This document shows positions 1 to 9,689 of a stretch of 64,000 nt of DNA, in pieces. Both the position numbers and the translations under genes were made by a program. Under the pieces are notes generated by a model. It had not been told where the DNA came from and ran no database searches. It saw only the letters and a list, made by a program, of their open reading frames with translations. Where the stretch lies: positions 74,280,944 to 74,344,943 of the forward strand of contig OX419755.1 in the NCBI GenBank assembly GCA_948567375.1, given 5' to 3'. Source of the DNA: Lunularia cruciata. Lineage: Eukaryota > Streptophyta > Marchantiopsida > Lunulariales > Lunulariaceae. Every line of letters begins with the position of its first letter. Position 1 is the stretch's first letter.

Positions 1-122
1 CTGGTTGGGAGATTTGAGTGACATTGTGAGGAAGCGTCAATTCTGCAGAGTGGAGATCTCATGCATGAGGAGTTTGAAATCAACAAAAAGCATGTTTGAG
101 TGTTTAGATTCATCTTGGGAAC

Positions 123-596
123 ATGGAGGGTCATCAAGAGTGGAAATTGAGATTATACAAGGTTCCCCAAGGGTTTGAGGTGATTGTAGGGGTGGATTTG
201 AGGAAAAGAGAGTTTACAATAGAATTTGAAGAGAGTGTTGAGAGGATCCAAAAACCTACACCACATGGAGGAAAGAGTGAGTCTAAGTGCTTTCTATGTA
301 GAGAGAAGGGACATAAGGCAATTTCATGTCCATTGACCTTTGAGAGCAAGAGATTGAGGGAAAGGAGAGGCTTACTTGACTTGGGTTTGCATGTTGGACC
401 TTCTTCACCAAGATTGGGAGGGAGAAGATCTAAGACCAAGGAGTTGTGTGAGGTTTGTGGAGTGGAAGGACTTCCAAAAGGACATGAGTGTAGTGGAGTA
501 AAAGCTTTTTTGGAGAATTTGGTGAAGGATCTTGAAGAGAGTCTTAGTACAACTACAAAAATACTACCACCTTCATCAGCTAGTTCTCAAGATTAG
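123..596 (+). CDS. Zinc-knuckle ORF upstream of gag in element A, function unknown
   Basis: This is a 157-codon ORF starting at ATG 123. It encodes a CCHC knuckle CFLCREKGHKAISCP (CX2CX4HX4C) near residues 56-70 and a second Cys/His cluster, CEVCGVEGLPKGHEC, near residues 109-123. The region between is rich in Arg and Lys, and the C-terminus is Ser/Thr-rich. It lies about 240 bp before gag in a different reading frame, and gag has its own knuckle, so this is an additional nucleic-acid-binding-like protein or a displaced gag fragment. A second open frame (frame 2) runs from base 2 into this region and may be an upstream part separated by a frameshift. I do not recognise the family. It could also belong to sequence that element A entered, because the 5' LTR is not visible. 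Confidence 0.5.
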   Translation: MEGHQEWKLRLYKVPQGFEVIVGVDLRKREFTIEFEESVERIQKPTPHGGKSESKCFLCREKGHKAISCPLTFESKRLRERRGLLDLGLHVGPSSPRLGGRRSKTKELCEVCGVEGLPKGHECSGVKAFLENLVKDLEESLSTTTKILPPSSASSQD

Positions 597-838
597 TGAT
601 GGAGATAATCTTTCAACTTATGGATAAACTATCCATGAGAGTTAGATTAATATGCACTTTAGGATTTGATGTTGCTATAGAAATCTTGGAGCAACCTAAA
701 ACTTTTGTGTTCCCAAGGGTGGATTACTCTCAAATGGTGTTAGTCATGTATATACTCTATTAGTTATAGAGTGAGAGAAAAGAAAAGAGAAAAAGAAAAA
801 GAAAAATTGAGAGAAGAGAAAGATAGTGAGAGGTTAAG
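597..838 (+). other. Element A leader between the zinc-knuckle ORF and gag
   Basis: This non-coding stretch ends in a purine-rich run (about 770-838, mostly g and a) directly before the gag ATG at 839. It contains no LTR end and no recognisable tRNA primer-binding site, so the 5' LTR must lie further left, beyond the window. Confidence 0.4.
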
Positions 839-2116
839 ATGGGGAAACTTCTGGTTTTCTTTGGCAAGGATAGAGAAGATGTGGAGGCCTTTGTGAGAGA
901 CTTCAAGAGAGCTTGCATCGGAAAAAATGAGAGGAGGAAGAATGAGTGGGCCTCATTATTACCAGATTTCTTTGAGGATGCAGCACTTACATGGTATGAG
1001 TCAGAATACCAAAACAGAGAGAGGAGAGATGGGGAAGAGGAGTTTTGGGAGAGTTTGACTTCAGCACTCATTGAGAACTTTCTTCTTGATGAGAGTTATG
1101 AGAGATTGATGAGTGAGGTTACATTTCTCAAGCAAGGAGATGGAGAGAAAGTGAGAGTCTATGTGGAAAGAGTGGAAAAGTTAGAGTCCAGATTTTGCAT
1201 AGTGTTGAGGAAGGGTGGGGATGATGTGGAGACTACAATGATTGGCATAGGGGCCATGCTCACCAAGAATTTTGTGGGAGGGTTGAGACCACAAATTAGA
1301 AGCAAGGTGAGATATGAAAAACCTTCTTCCAAGGTTGAAGCTATCAAAATTGCAATTCGTATGGAGGAGAGTTTGGAAGGGGATGAGAGTGATTTGGTGG
1401 TGAAGGAGGTTGTGCATCCTCCTCAAGGCTACAAGTATGGTGGAAGTTCTGATACTTTGGTGGCAAGGGTTGCACCACAAGTAGTAGTTGCTCTAATTCT
1501 TGCACCTCCACCAAAGGATCCACTTCAAACCATCACAGAACAACTTGCGGATCTCAAGATCAATGTGGTGCAACTATGGGAGAAGAGAGAGGTGGATCAG
1601 AATGTAGGGAGAGGGTCTAGGAGTTATGGAAACTATCCATATAGAGGAGTTCAACCAGCCACCAATTTCAATGATAGAAATTGTTTTGGTTGTGGTGGAA
1701 GAGGCCATATCCAAAGGAATTGCCCAAATTCTACTTACCATGGAGGAAGGGGTTATGAGGGAACCAATAGAGGGAAAGAGGGTGGTAGTGAAACCCAAGT
1801 GGCTCCTAATCCAAACAAAAGTAAGGGGATAGCATCCATAGATGTGGTGGAGAGCAAGTATGAGAAGGGAGAGTGCTCAAACTCCAAGAGTCTTAATTTG
1901 GAGCTTTTGGCACAAGAGAAGAAGAGAGCTCGTTTTGCAGAGGATGTTCACTCTTCTCAAGGATTTACTCCAAGCAAGGATACCCGTATTTCTACTAGGA
2001 GCACTCGCACCTCAACACCATCAACAACAAAGACTCCAAGGAAGAAGTTGGGGATGGAGGATTTCTTGATTTCAAAGCAACAATGGAACTTGGAGGATGT
2101 TGGTAGATGTTGGTAG
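839..2116 (+). CDS. gag: Element A Gag (capsid/nucleocapsid)
   Basis: The product is the structural Gag that packages the element RNA. The N-terminal part (residues about 15-130) has the usual plant retrotransposon gag pattern of hydrophobic and charged helices, including an LTWYESE-like segment and an FL..Y..L..L.Q..G..V..Y...F-like segment. A CCHC knuckle, CFGCGGRGHIQRNC, lies near residues 283-296, followed by a basic Ser/Thr-rich tail. The frame ends at 2116 only because the 10-bp unit gatgttggta is present twice in tandem (2096-2115). With one unit the frame would run directly into the protease, so gag and pol were probably one ORF. The start is the first ATG after the purine-rich leader. 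Confidence 0.85.
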   Translation: MGKLLVFFGKDREDVEAFVRDFKRACIGKNERRKNEWASLLPDFFEDAALTWYESEYQNRERRDGEEEFWESLTSALIENFLLDESYERLMSEVTFLKQGDGEKVRVYVERVEKLESRFCIVLRKGGDDVETTMIGIGAMLTKNFVGGLRPQIRSKVRYEKPSSKVEAIKIAIRMEESLEGDESDLVVKEVVHPPQGYKYGGSSDTLVARVAPQVVVALILAPPPKDPLQTITEQLADLKINVVQLWEKREVDQNVGRGSRSYGNYPYRGVQPATNFNDRNCFGCGGRGHIQRNCPNSTYHGGRGYEGTNRGKEGGSETQVAPNPNKSKGIASIDVVESKYEKGECSNSKSLNLELLAQEKKRARFAEDVHSSQGFTPSKDTRISTRSTRTSTPSTTKTPRKKLGMEDFLISKQQWNLEDVGRCW

Positions 2117-2456
2117 TCACAAGGCTAACATCACAGTGGGCCAATTGATTGCTTTGAACCCTACCTTGAGAAAGGAGCTTAGAGGTGGTTTGAGTTCTAC
2201 AAGGAGCAAGAGGAAGAAGAAGGCAAAAGTTCTAGTATCAATGAGGGTGGTGGATGCCAAGCCAACACCATGGGAGGCTTGTGAATATGCCTCCAAGATT
2301 GATGTGAGAGTGAATGGTCACAACATCAAGGATGCATTGGTTGATGGAGGATCAACAGTGAATGCCATGTCAGAAAGGTTGATGAAGAAGTTGGGTATGA
2401 TACCTTCAAGACCTTCAACATTTATGGTGAGCATGGCAAACAAGCAACAAGTTTGA
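2097..2456 (+). pseudogene. Element A aspartic protease (retropepsin) segment
   Basis: The frame encodes the retropepsin that processes Gag-Pol. The active-site motif is ALVDGGSTVNAM, near residues 80-91, where the canonical triplet D-S/T-G appears as D-G-G. A flap-like region follows. The frame is entered through the 10-bp duplication at 2096-2115, so as it stands it is out of frame with gag. It ends at a TGA (2454-2456) that is one C-to-T step from CGA, and the same frame continues into reverse transcriptase. The D-G-G active site may be family-typical or a mutation; one copy cannot decide. Confidence 0.75.
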
Positions 2457-2465
2457 ACAGTAGGG

Positions 2466-4547
2466 GTGATGGATAAAGTGGTAGTTTCAATTATGGGAGT
2501 TCAAAATCTCATGACTTTCCAAGTCTTGAAGGATTCAAGCTATGACTTACTTCTTGGGAGGCCATGGTTGAGAGCAACATGCACAACTGATCGATGGCAC
2601 AAAGGGTACTTGAGGATTGGGCCATCAAACTATAGAGTCATAGTTCTTGTGACTAACACCACCAACACTTCACATGCAGATATACCATCTTCTGATTATT
2701 GGGAATCAGATTCTGAAGAAGGAGCTTCAAGTGTGGACACAAGCATGGAAGAGGAGACTTCCATGGAGGAGGATGAATCTGAATCTGATTCAGATGTGTA
2801 TCCTTTGTGTGCTATGGATTTTGCACCTAAGCCAAAGGTTTTGAAGGACCCAGATAAATCACCATTGACACTTGAAGAGGTAGAGAGAAGGTTAGCTACC
2901 CTCAAGTATGGCCCAAATGTTACCAAGGAGGAGAAGGTGAGATTTGAGGAGATTTTCCGCAAGTTCATCCATGTGTTTGCTTTTAGTTACAAGGATTTGA
3001 AGGAAGTCACCTTGGAAGAGCACAAGATAGAGGTAGAGTCACATGCAAGACCAATCCGCCAAAAGCAACGTCGCATTAGCCCACCAATATCTTTGGTTGT
3101 GAAGGAGGAGATTGATAAGCTCAAGGAGGCTGGATTTATCTTTGAGGTAGAGAATTCAGAATGGGTGTCTCCAATTGTCATTGTGAAGAAAAAGAATGGC
3201 AAGCTTTGGGTATGTGTGGATTACAAGAAGCTCAATGTTATTCCCAAGAAGGACTACTACCCATTGCCATTCATTGATGAGATCTTGGAGGAGGTTGTAG
3301 GTCATGAGAGGTATGATTTTGGAGATGGTTATAATGGATATAACCAAATCAAGATTGCACTAGAGCATCAACAACTCACCACATTCACCACACCTTGGGG
3401 AACTTACGCTTTCAAGGTCATGCCTTTTGGGCTTTGCAATGCTCCAGCCACATTCCAATGGTTCATGAACAAGGTATTTGAACCTTTCATTGGGAAATTT
3501 GTGAGAGACTTCATTGATGACTTTTGTGTCTATGGAAGCAAGGAGGAGCACTTTGAGCACCTAATCAAAGTCTTGCAACGCTTGGATGAGGCAAATGCAT
3601 CACTCAACCCGGAGAAGTGCATTTTTGGATGTGAAGAAGGTTTACTTTTGGGGCACATCATCTCCAAGGATGGAATAGCAGTTGATCCTGAGAAGGTGAG
3701 GAAAATCTTAGACCTTCTATTCCCTTCAAGCTTGACAAAGTTATGCCAATTCTTGGGGATGGTTGGATACTATAGGAGGTTCATCTTCTCATTTTCCAAC
3801 AAGGCTTATGCATTGACCATCTATATGAAGAAAGGTGTAGATAACATGGTGATTTTGGAGGACAAGGAGGCTCTCAAAGCTTTTGAGGAGCTCAAGCAAT
3901 CCCTTGTTGTAGCTCCAATTCTTGCTAAACCTGATTGGAGTAAGCCTTTCATCCTCTACACTGATGCTTCTAATGTAGCTATAGGATGCACTCTTAGTCA
4001 ATTAGACCAAGATGGGCATGATCATCCAATAGCTTATGCTAGTAGGCAGATGGTTTCAGCAGAGAAGAACTACTCTATCACGAAGAGAGAAGGGTTGGCA
4101 GTGATCTTTGGTCTCAAGAAGTTTAGACACTACTTGATTGGAGGGAAAGCCACCATTGTCATGGATCACAAGGCTTTGAAGTACATCTTCAACAAGCCTA
4201 ATGTTGAAGGGAGACTAGCAAGGTGGATGATACTCTTGTCTGAGTATGACTACACCATTGAAGATAGGCCAAGAAAGAAACATGCAAATGCTGATTTGTT
4301 ATCTAGAGCATATGATCATGATGGAGATGAGCCAGTGGATGATTTCTTCTCGGATGAGGAGCTCATGACAATCTCAATCACTCAAGAGGTTCCAATGGAG
4401 TACAAGGAGATTGTGGATTTTGTGACAAAAGGTAACTATCCAGAAGGGATGCATGCTAGGGAGAGGAAGGCCCTTGCAGCAAGATCTAGACCTTACACAA
4501 TGGTGGAGGATATTCTTTTTCACCAAGGAGTAGATGGTCTACTTTGA
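2466..4547 (+). pseudogene. pol: Element A reverse transcriptase and RNase H
   Basis: This 693-codon frame first completes the protease (DLLLGRPWLRA near residues 28-38) and then gives a Ty3/gypsy reverse transcriptase. Visible motifs are VKKKNGKLWVCVDYKKLN, DGYNGYNQI with the first catalytic Asp, FKVMPFGLCNAPATFQ, and FIDDFCVYG carrying the catalytic Asp pair. The connection region has FLGMVGYYRRFI. RNase H follows with ILYTDASN (catalytic Asp), a REGLAV helix and KHANADLLSRA near the end. The frame ends at TGA 4545-4547 and resumes immediately as integrase, so this is one damaged pol. All catalytic residues I can place are present, which suggests fairly recent activity. Confidence 0.9.
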
Positions 4548-4553
4548 AGAGCA

Positions 4554-5399
4554 GTGGGTAAGGAAGAGTCTATCCTACTCATAAAGGAGTTTCATGAAGG
4601 TTTAGTATGTGGAGGACACTTTGCAGGAAAGGTGACTGCTTTCAAGATTCTAGATGCAGGTTACCATTGGAGAAGGATTTTCAAGGATTGTCTTAATTAT
4701 TGCAAAACTTGTCATGTTTGTCAAGCTTTTGCTAGAAAGTCTACATCTACTCCACCACTTAGATCAATTCCATTGCTAGGACCTTTTGAGAAGTGGAGAA
4801 TTGATTTTGTAGGTCCTCTCAATAGAACCCCAAGGAACAATCGATACATTGTGGTAGTTACTAATTACCTTACCAAGTGGGTTGAGGCTAGACCATTGAG
4901 GGACAAGAATGAAGATGAAGTGGGTAGATTTCTTTATGAACGCATTATCACTAGGTTTGGATGCCCTTTGGAGTTGGTTTCTGATAGAGGAGGAGAGTTT
5001 ATAGGAAGCATTACTATAGCCATGCTACGACATTTCTCTATCACACATAGATTAACTACATCCTATAAGCCAAATTCCAATGGCTTGGCAGAGAGAACCA
5101 ATCAGACCTTGTGCATGATGTTGGCCAAAGATGCAGAAATAGAGGGAGCTAAACATCATTGGGACAAGAGGATTCATGCAATTTTGTGGGAGTATAGGAC
5201 AACCATGAAGACTTCCACCGGATATTCTCCATTTCAATTGGTGTATGGTATTCAGTCTACCTTACCTATTCACTTTGATCTTCCTGCCTTCCAAAGCATT
5301 CATAGGAGATTGAAGAAAGCACAAGGAGGTGATGCAGAGAAGTCAAGGAAGGATCAACTCATGGAGTTGGAAGAGGCAAGAGCAGTTGTTATGGTTTGA
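4554..5399 (+). pseudogene. Element A integrase
   Basis: The product is the DDE integrase that inserts the element cDNA. The N-terminal HHCC zinc site is visible as EFHEG...GGHFAG...CKTCHVCQ. The catalytic core shows WRIDFVGPLN (first Asp), LVSDRGGEFIG (second Asp) and NSNGLAERTNQTL (Glu). A typical LVYGIQSTLP segment follows. The frame is the same as the reverse transcriptase before it and the tail after it, separated only by single TGA codons (4545-4547 and 5397-5399). It acts in the nucleus on the reverse-transcribed DNA. No chromodomain is found. Confidence 0.9.
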
Positions 5400-5666
5400 G
5401 TGGAGCAAGCCCAAAGGAAAAAAAAGGAGAGCTATGACAAGAGGCAAGGCAAGAAGAAGGTGGAGACTTTCAAAGAAGGTGATTGGGTAATGTTGTTTGA
5501 TTCCATTCGATTCAAGAGAGTGCAAAAGAAGTTTTTGCCTAAGTACTTTGGACCTTTCATAGTGGAGAAGGTGTGGGGCAATTACACCTATGATCTCAAG
5601 GAGTTGGGAGGAAGACACTTTGATAGGATTAACCATGATAAGTTGAAAATGTACCATAGAAGGTAA
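5400..5666 (+). pseudogene. Element A integrase C-terminal (GPY/F-type) tail
   Basis: This continues the integrase frame after the TGA at 5397-5399. It has a KKVETFKEGDWVMLFD strand and the GPF motif in KYFGPFIVEK, the GPY/F module found after the catalytic core of many Ty3/gypsy integrases. It ends in KLKMYHRR and a true TAA, about 45 bp before the polypurine tract. The terminus has no chromodomain, which separates element A from element B. Confidence 0.8.
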
Positions 5667-5700
5667 AGAGACCTTCACTTTGAGGACAAAGTGAAAACTT

Positions 5701-5714
5701 AGTCCGGGGGTAAA
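5701..5714 (+). other. Element A polypurine tract
   Basis: The sequence agtccgggggtaaa directly precedes the TG that starts the 3' LTR, the position where plus-strand DNA synthesis is primed in LTR retrotransposons. The assignment follows from position and the G-run. Confidence 0.65.
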
Positions 5715-6405
5715 TGTAACACCCATTTGTGCATGTGTGTGGTATTGTGATATTTAGCTTGGTATTACAAGTACTTAAGAGATATTATTTATATAGAGAT
5801 AAAGGATGATTCTACATTAGTCATGATTAGCTAAAGTAAGTCATAGCTAAGATAGAGGAGACCTTACTTTAGAGGAAATAGAAAAGATGAGCACCACTAT
5901 TTTGGATTTAGTGTGTTGACTTGGTATTATTCCTAGGTGTTTGGCTTTGAGGAAAGAGTTGAGAACTCTTGGGCCCGCAAGCCTTTTTGTTTTGGATTCT
6001 TCTTTAGTCCAAGGATAGCCCATGTAAAGGAATCCTTGACTTAGTGGTTGGGTCAAGATAAGACCACATGCTTAGGGGAATATGCCCATGTGAATAGATA
6101 TTCCTTTCTACTTTTTGACTTTACTTGACTTTTAGTCTAGTAACTTGAGTTACTATGGTAATTAGTAACTTTGGTACGTAACTATTTCACAAGTATATAA
6201 ATAAGAGGTGAGGAGGTACTCATCATCCTTTCATTTGCAACTATCTCTCTCTCATTGAGTTCTCTAGTGAGCAATGTCTTGAGTCTTGGAGTGTTAGCCT
6301 TGGAGGAGTATGATGGAGTTTGGGTTCCTTGTCTTCTTAGTCCATGGTGCGCTACCATAATAGCCATCAGAGGTTCATCCTGAGTGAGAGACAGGCCGGC
6401 TCACA
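5715..6405 (+). repeat. Element A 3' LTR (691 bp)
   Basis: The LTR starts tgtaacaccc and ends ggccggctcaca, so it has TG...CA ends. The solo LTR at 34975-35665 has exactly the same length and nearly the same sequence, and 37902-38593 is the same LTR inverted, which fixes both boundaries. A TATA-like box (tatataaat, 6194-6202) lies about 200 bp before the LTR end, the expected place for the transcription start of R. The bases after 6405 read directly into minus-strand element B integrase. Confidence 0.9.
6194..6202 (+). promoter_or_regulatory. TATA-like box in element A LTR
   Basis: The motif tatataaat in the 3' LTR is retained, with small changes, in both solo LTRs. It is the likely core promoter of the family; in the 5' LTR it would drive the genomic RNA. 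Inferred from sequence only. Confidence 0.5.
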
Positions 6406-7160
6406 ATCCCACCTCTCTTGCTCTTCTAAGGTAAAGCCGTGTAACATGTCTTCAATTGTGCAATTAGCCCGCTCTATTTGGCCATCTATTTGTGGGTGGT
6501 AAGTTGTGGACATAGCCAACTTGGTTTTGAAGGAACCAAAGAGTGTTCGTCAAAACAAATTGGTGAATTGAGTGCCTTTATCTATGATAAGTACTCTAGA
6601 CAAGCCATGGTGAGAGAAGACTACATCTAAGTATAATTGAGCTAGTTGTGGAGCGGTGACATCCTTGGTGGTAGGGCGTACATGAATCATTTTGCTAAGC
6701 CAATCCACAAAGACCACAATGGAGTCAAACCTTGAGGTGGTCTTGGGTAGTTCACAAACTAGATCCATACTCACTTGTTCCTAATGTTGGGTAGGTGTGG
6801 GGAGAGGTTGAAGGACCCCGGCATGAGCTTGATTAGAGGCTTTGTTTTGTTGACAAAGTAGGCAACTGTGCACATAGTCCATCACATCATTGCTCATCTT
6901 GGGCCAATAGTAATGGCGCTAGACTGCATCCAAGGTCTTGTCCACTCCGACATGACCTTTAATGGCCGAATCATGACATTTTGCTAGAATGGTGGTGCGT
7001 AATTTTGGGGCAATTGGGATCCATAATCTACCATCACAAAAGGTGAGTCCTTGGTGCTGGTGACGCCTTTGGATGATTGTGCTTCTACAATCTACGGATT
7101 AGTTTTTGTAGCAGCCAAAATCTTTGGCCAGAATTCAAGGTTAATCTTAACCTCTACCAC
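6406..7160 (-). pseudogene. Element B copy 1 integrase fragment
   Basis: On the minus strand this encodes the integrase zinc region and catalytic core, with stops and frameshifts. The clearest part is 6550-6774, which reads MSMDLVCELPKTTSRFDSIV and continues to a LIIDKGTQFT-like second catalytic segment (canonical D-R-G). The final E-bearing segment (GQTERAN-like in copy 2) is visible only in nucleotide alignment near 6460-6490. It is truncated by the element A insertion. Confidence 0.8.
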
Positions 7161-7169
7161 CAAGTTGTT

Positions 7170-7783
7170 TGCCATTGGCATGCGGGTAAATGCATCTGCA
7201 AGTTGCTTCTTACCTTCCACGTAGGTGATTGACATGTTGAAGTGTTGTCGTCACTCTGCTCACCAAATCTGGTGATGAGACAGATCCTTCTGCGTCTTGA
7301 GGTAGACTAGAGGTTTGTGGTCTATCTCTACTACAAATGCCTTCTCACCCAAATAGTGCTTCCAATGCTTGGTTGCCAGAACAATGGCCAGCTCTTCTCA
7401 TTTGGTGGTGTGGTATTTGCGCTCTATTGGTAACAACTTTCAAAGAAATATGCAATTAGATGCCATCCGTCATGCCACTCTTGTTGTAGGACTACTCCTA
7501 TTACTACGCTTGATGCATCTATAGCCAATTTGATTGGTCATTTTGGGTCATACCACTTGAAGATTGGTGCATGTAGCAAGGTGGCTTTCAATTCTTGAAA
7601 AGCCAACTCTTGTGTGGTTCTCCATGTCCACTTCTTCTCCTTGCCAAGTAGTGCCGTTAAAGGCTGTGCAACCTTGGAGAAGTCCTTGACAAATCTATGA
7701 TAGAATCCCATCAACCCCAAGAAGCTCTTGAGTTGAGTCTGATCTTCTAGGGCACGCCATTTTGAATTAACCACAAGGTACAT
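7170..7783 (-). pseudogene. Element B copy 1 late reverse transcriptase and RNase H
   Basis: Frame 7538-7783 on the minus strand carries DQTQLKSFLGLMGFYHRFVK and the PLTALLGKEKKWTW segment, which lie after the polymerase active site. The RNase H region follows to about 7170 with several stops. Its upstream edge is abnormal: the gag-side sequence is joined directly to this region near 7768-7772, so the palm motifs are missing. Confidence 0.8.
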
Positions 7784-7799
7784 TTATTGGCAATCTTTA

Positions 7800-8860
7800 T
7801 TTTCCAAAGTGATTTCCACCTCTTCTTCTTCAATGCGCCTCTCCATGTTGTTCAATGATTGCATGTATAAAGGCCGAGGGCCTCTAGGGAAAATGAGTAC
7901 AACAATTGGTAGATATGTGCCCAATACCGCCACAATTGTAACAACGGCATTGTTCTCCTTGTGGGACTCTATCTCTTTGTTCTTCTACCCGTCCATGCTC
8001 TCCTTGAAGCGGTCATGCTCCTCAATCTTGAAATTGAAGGTTGCCCAATTCCATCGGTACTGGTCCACCTATGTGTGGCATTTCTACCCAATAATGTTGA
8101 GGTAGAACTACTCCTTCACCTCCACCCAATGCTCCTATTATTCTCTATGCACAAGCAATGGCTTCAAATACCGTGTGGGGATTTTGCACCATGACTTCTT
8201 GGCAAATCCGCTCCTTAAACTCTTGTTTGAAATTATTGAGAGCCTTTGCTGGACTCATGTCAGTTATTGCGACTTGTAGATCCAGAAACGCCTCCACATA
8301 CTCTTGTACGCTATTCTTATGTCTCAATCCCCATAGTCAAGTTTCAGTCATTTGCACAGAATCCACCGATTGGAAATTCTTCAGCAATCCTTCTTGCATT
8401 GTTGTCCACGTGACCTCCCTTCTCTCTGCCAATATGGACCATTCTCACACATCATACCATGTGCGGGCTTTATCGATCAAGTACCCACATGCAAACAAGC
8501 ATGCAGCATGCTGCATGATCTCTATTGAGAACAATTGGAAATATTGATTCATTCTCGAGATCCAATTTTCCACTACTCCCATCATATGTTGCCCCTTGTA
8601 AGGCTTGATGTTGCAAGTCTTCTTCATCCGGAGTAGCAATGTGGCTTCATTGTTGATAGGGTTTGTAGCACAAGTGCCTCTCCAAGTACTTCCGTCATAG
8701 GTATTGGGTTTTGAGACGGCTCTTCTTCTTGCATGGCTTGATCGTTCCTAAGGATTTGCACTTGACTTTGTAACGTCTCCATGGTCATCTTAATCTCTCA
8801 AAATTCATTCAACATCCCTTGCATTCCTTGCACCAACTCTTGTAATTGCGGATCCATGAT
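7800..8860 (-). pseudogene. gag: Element B copy 1 Gag relic
   Basis: Minus-strand frames 8445-8639 (MKKTCNIKPYKGQHMMGVVE) and 8145-8327 (MRHKNSVQEYVEAFLDLQVA) are pieces of Gag matching those of copies 2 and 3. A zinc knuckle can be traced in the reverse complement near 7905-7950. The ATG equivalent to that of copy 2 is near 8856. Frameshifts and stops break the frame several times. Confidence 0.75.
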
Positions 8861-8885
8861 TCATGCAACACTCAATTGCTAATGT

Positions 8886-9354
8886 CTACTTCAATATAGA
8901 GTCAATATGATCACTCTGGAAGGCAAGAACTATTGAAACTACCATTGGGAGCTCAGAAGCTATCACTTGTTGATAATACTCCTTGCCGAAATTCCTAACC
9001 ACAAAATTTCTAAACATCACTTTTGGTCTCACTACATAATGGATTTCTACTTGAGTGTTGAAAGGGAGAGGATTTGGGACATTCACATCCATATTATCAT
9101 AATAGAATGTAGATTGTCAAGTCTCACTCTCTATCATATATCACCAAAGGTAGAATCACTGAGTTTGGTGAGTTCATCACCCTATCCATGAATTTTGCGC
9201 CAAAGTGATAAACTAGCGATACCCTCATTTGCTCACATTGGATGTACATAGCCTTGATGTGGAATGGATTTGGGAATGGAAAGCTAGGTGCAAGGAATTG
9301 TCCTCCCGTGCATCCATCACGTCTGCTCTCTAAAGTCCTTCCTAAGTCTAACAA
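8886..9354 (-). pseudogene. Element B copy 1 leader ORFs (possible SPFH/band-7-like fragment)
   Basis: Two minus-strand frames (9124-9354 and 8886-9092) lie between the primer-binding site and gag and recur in all three B copies. The second contains VEIHYVVRPKVMFRNFVVRN and FGKEYYQQVIASELPMVVS. This resembles the later half of SPFH/band-7 domains, where a hydrophobic-Y-x-VRP strand is followed by a yyxxVI..E helix. That resemblance is from memory and is tentative. In this copy the Gln in the last stretch is intact, whereas copy 2 has TAG there. Confidence 0.4.
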
Positions 9355-9447
9355 TAACTCAATTTACTATTCTCCACCTCAAATTACTCAATTTTAGTAG
9401 TTTGTGCTCTTCCAAGAGGTATGATCCACTCTCTTGGACTAAGACAC

Positions 9448-9461
9448 TTGCTCTGATACCA
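9448..9461 (-). other. Element B copy 1 primer-binding site (tRNA-Met)
   Basis: The minus strand reads tggtatcagagc immediately after the LTR end. This is the common plant LTR-retrotransposon site complementary to the 3' end of initiator tRNA-Met. The same site is present in copies 2 and 3. Confidence 0.85.
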
Positions 9462-9462
9462 T

Positions 9463-9657
9463 TGTAATACTCCTAGGACAAGAGAAGAGAGAAAACACAT
9501 ATTACACACTCAACATTTGGTTTTTGCTCTATTAGTGGAAGTACTCTTTTGGTGATACTTCTATCTGATCTATTTTGACTATCATGTATAACATCCTTCT
9601 AGATGTTACCAAAACAAATTTCATATCTAGATCATATGGCTAGCTTGTGGTATTACA
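9463..9657 (-). repeat. Element B copy 1 5' LTR with large internal deletion (195 bp instead of about 740)
   Basis: The minus strand starts tgtaataccacaagctagcc and ends ctaggagtattaca, so both termini are present. About 545 bp in the middle are missing, including the second sub-repeat and the TATA region. The junction (near 9511-9520) joins caaaaaccaaa to tgttgag, consistent with a deletion at a short caaa microhomology. This copy would have lost its promoter. Confidence 0.85.
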
Positions 9658-9689
9658 TAAGCACATCATAAGCAGGTTTGGTGGTTGAA

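Larger units (their letters stand above)
1..6405 (+). mobile_element. Element A: Ty3/gypsy LTR retrotransposon, 5' end outside window
   Basis: The sequence shows, in order, a zinc-knuckle ORF, gag, aspartic protease, reverse transcriptase, RNase H, integrase, a G-rich polypurine tract and a 691-bp 3' LTR. The order protease-RT-RNaseH-integrase defines the Ty3/gypsy type. No chromodomain follows the integrase, unlike element B in this window. The right end abuts a minus-strand integrase of element B, so A was inserted into B copy 1. The 5' LTR and primer-binding site lie left of the window. Solo LTRs of the same family occur at 34975-35665 and 37902-38593, and a very decayed relative at about 21.3-27.4 kb. 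Gag-pol carries a frameshift and three TGA stops, so this copy is not autonomous. Confidence 0.93.
6406..9657 (-). mobile_element. Element B copy 1: internally deleted chromovirus, minus strand
   Basis: Read on the minus strand from 9657, this copy has a shortened 5' LTR, a tRNA-Met primer-binding site, two leader ORFs, gag, a fusion of the post-gag region to late reverse transcriptase, RNase H and part of integrase. It then stops at 6406, where element A was inserted. It aligns throughout with B copy 2. Compared with copy 2 it lacks about 1.3 kb containing the protease and the catalytic half of the reverse transcriptase (junction near 7768-7772). The rest of its integrase, chromodomain and 3' LTR must lie left of element A, outside the window. 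Confidence 0.88.

Noticed and set aside
134..439. Minus-strand ORF opposite the zinc-knuckle ORF
   Set aside because: A shadow of the plus-strand frame, which has the CCHC motif.
5715..6405. Possible protein-coding minus frames in the A LTR (for example 5847-6056 and 6182-6367)
   Set aside because: The same frames recur wherever the LTR recurs, because the LTR itself is repeated; they have no start or domain that suggests a protein.
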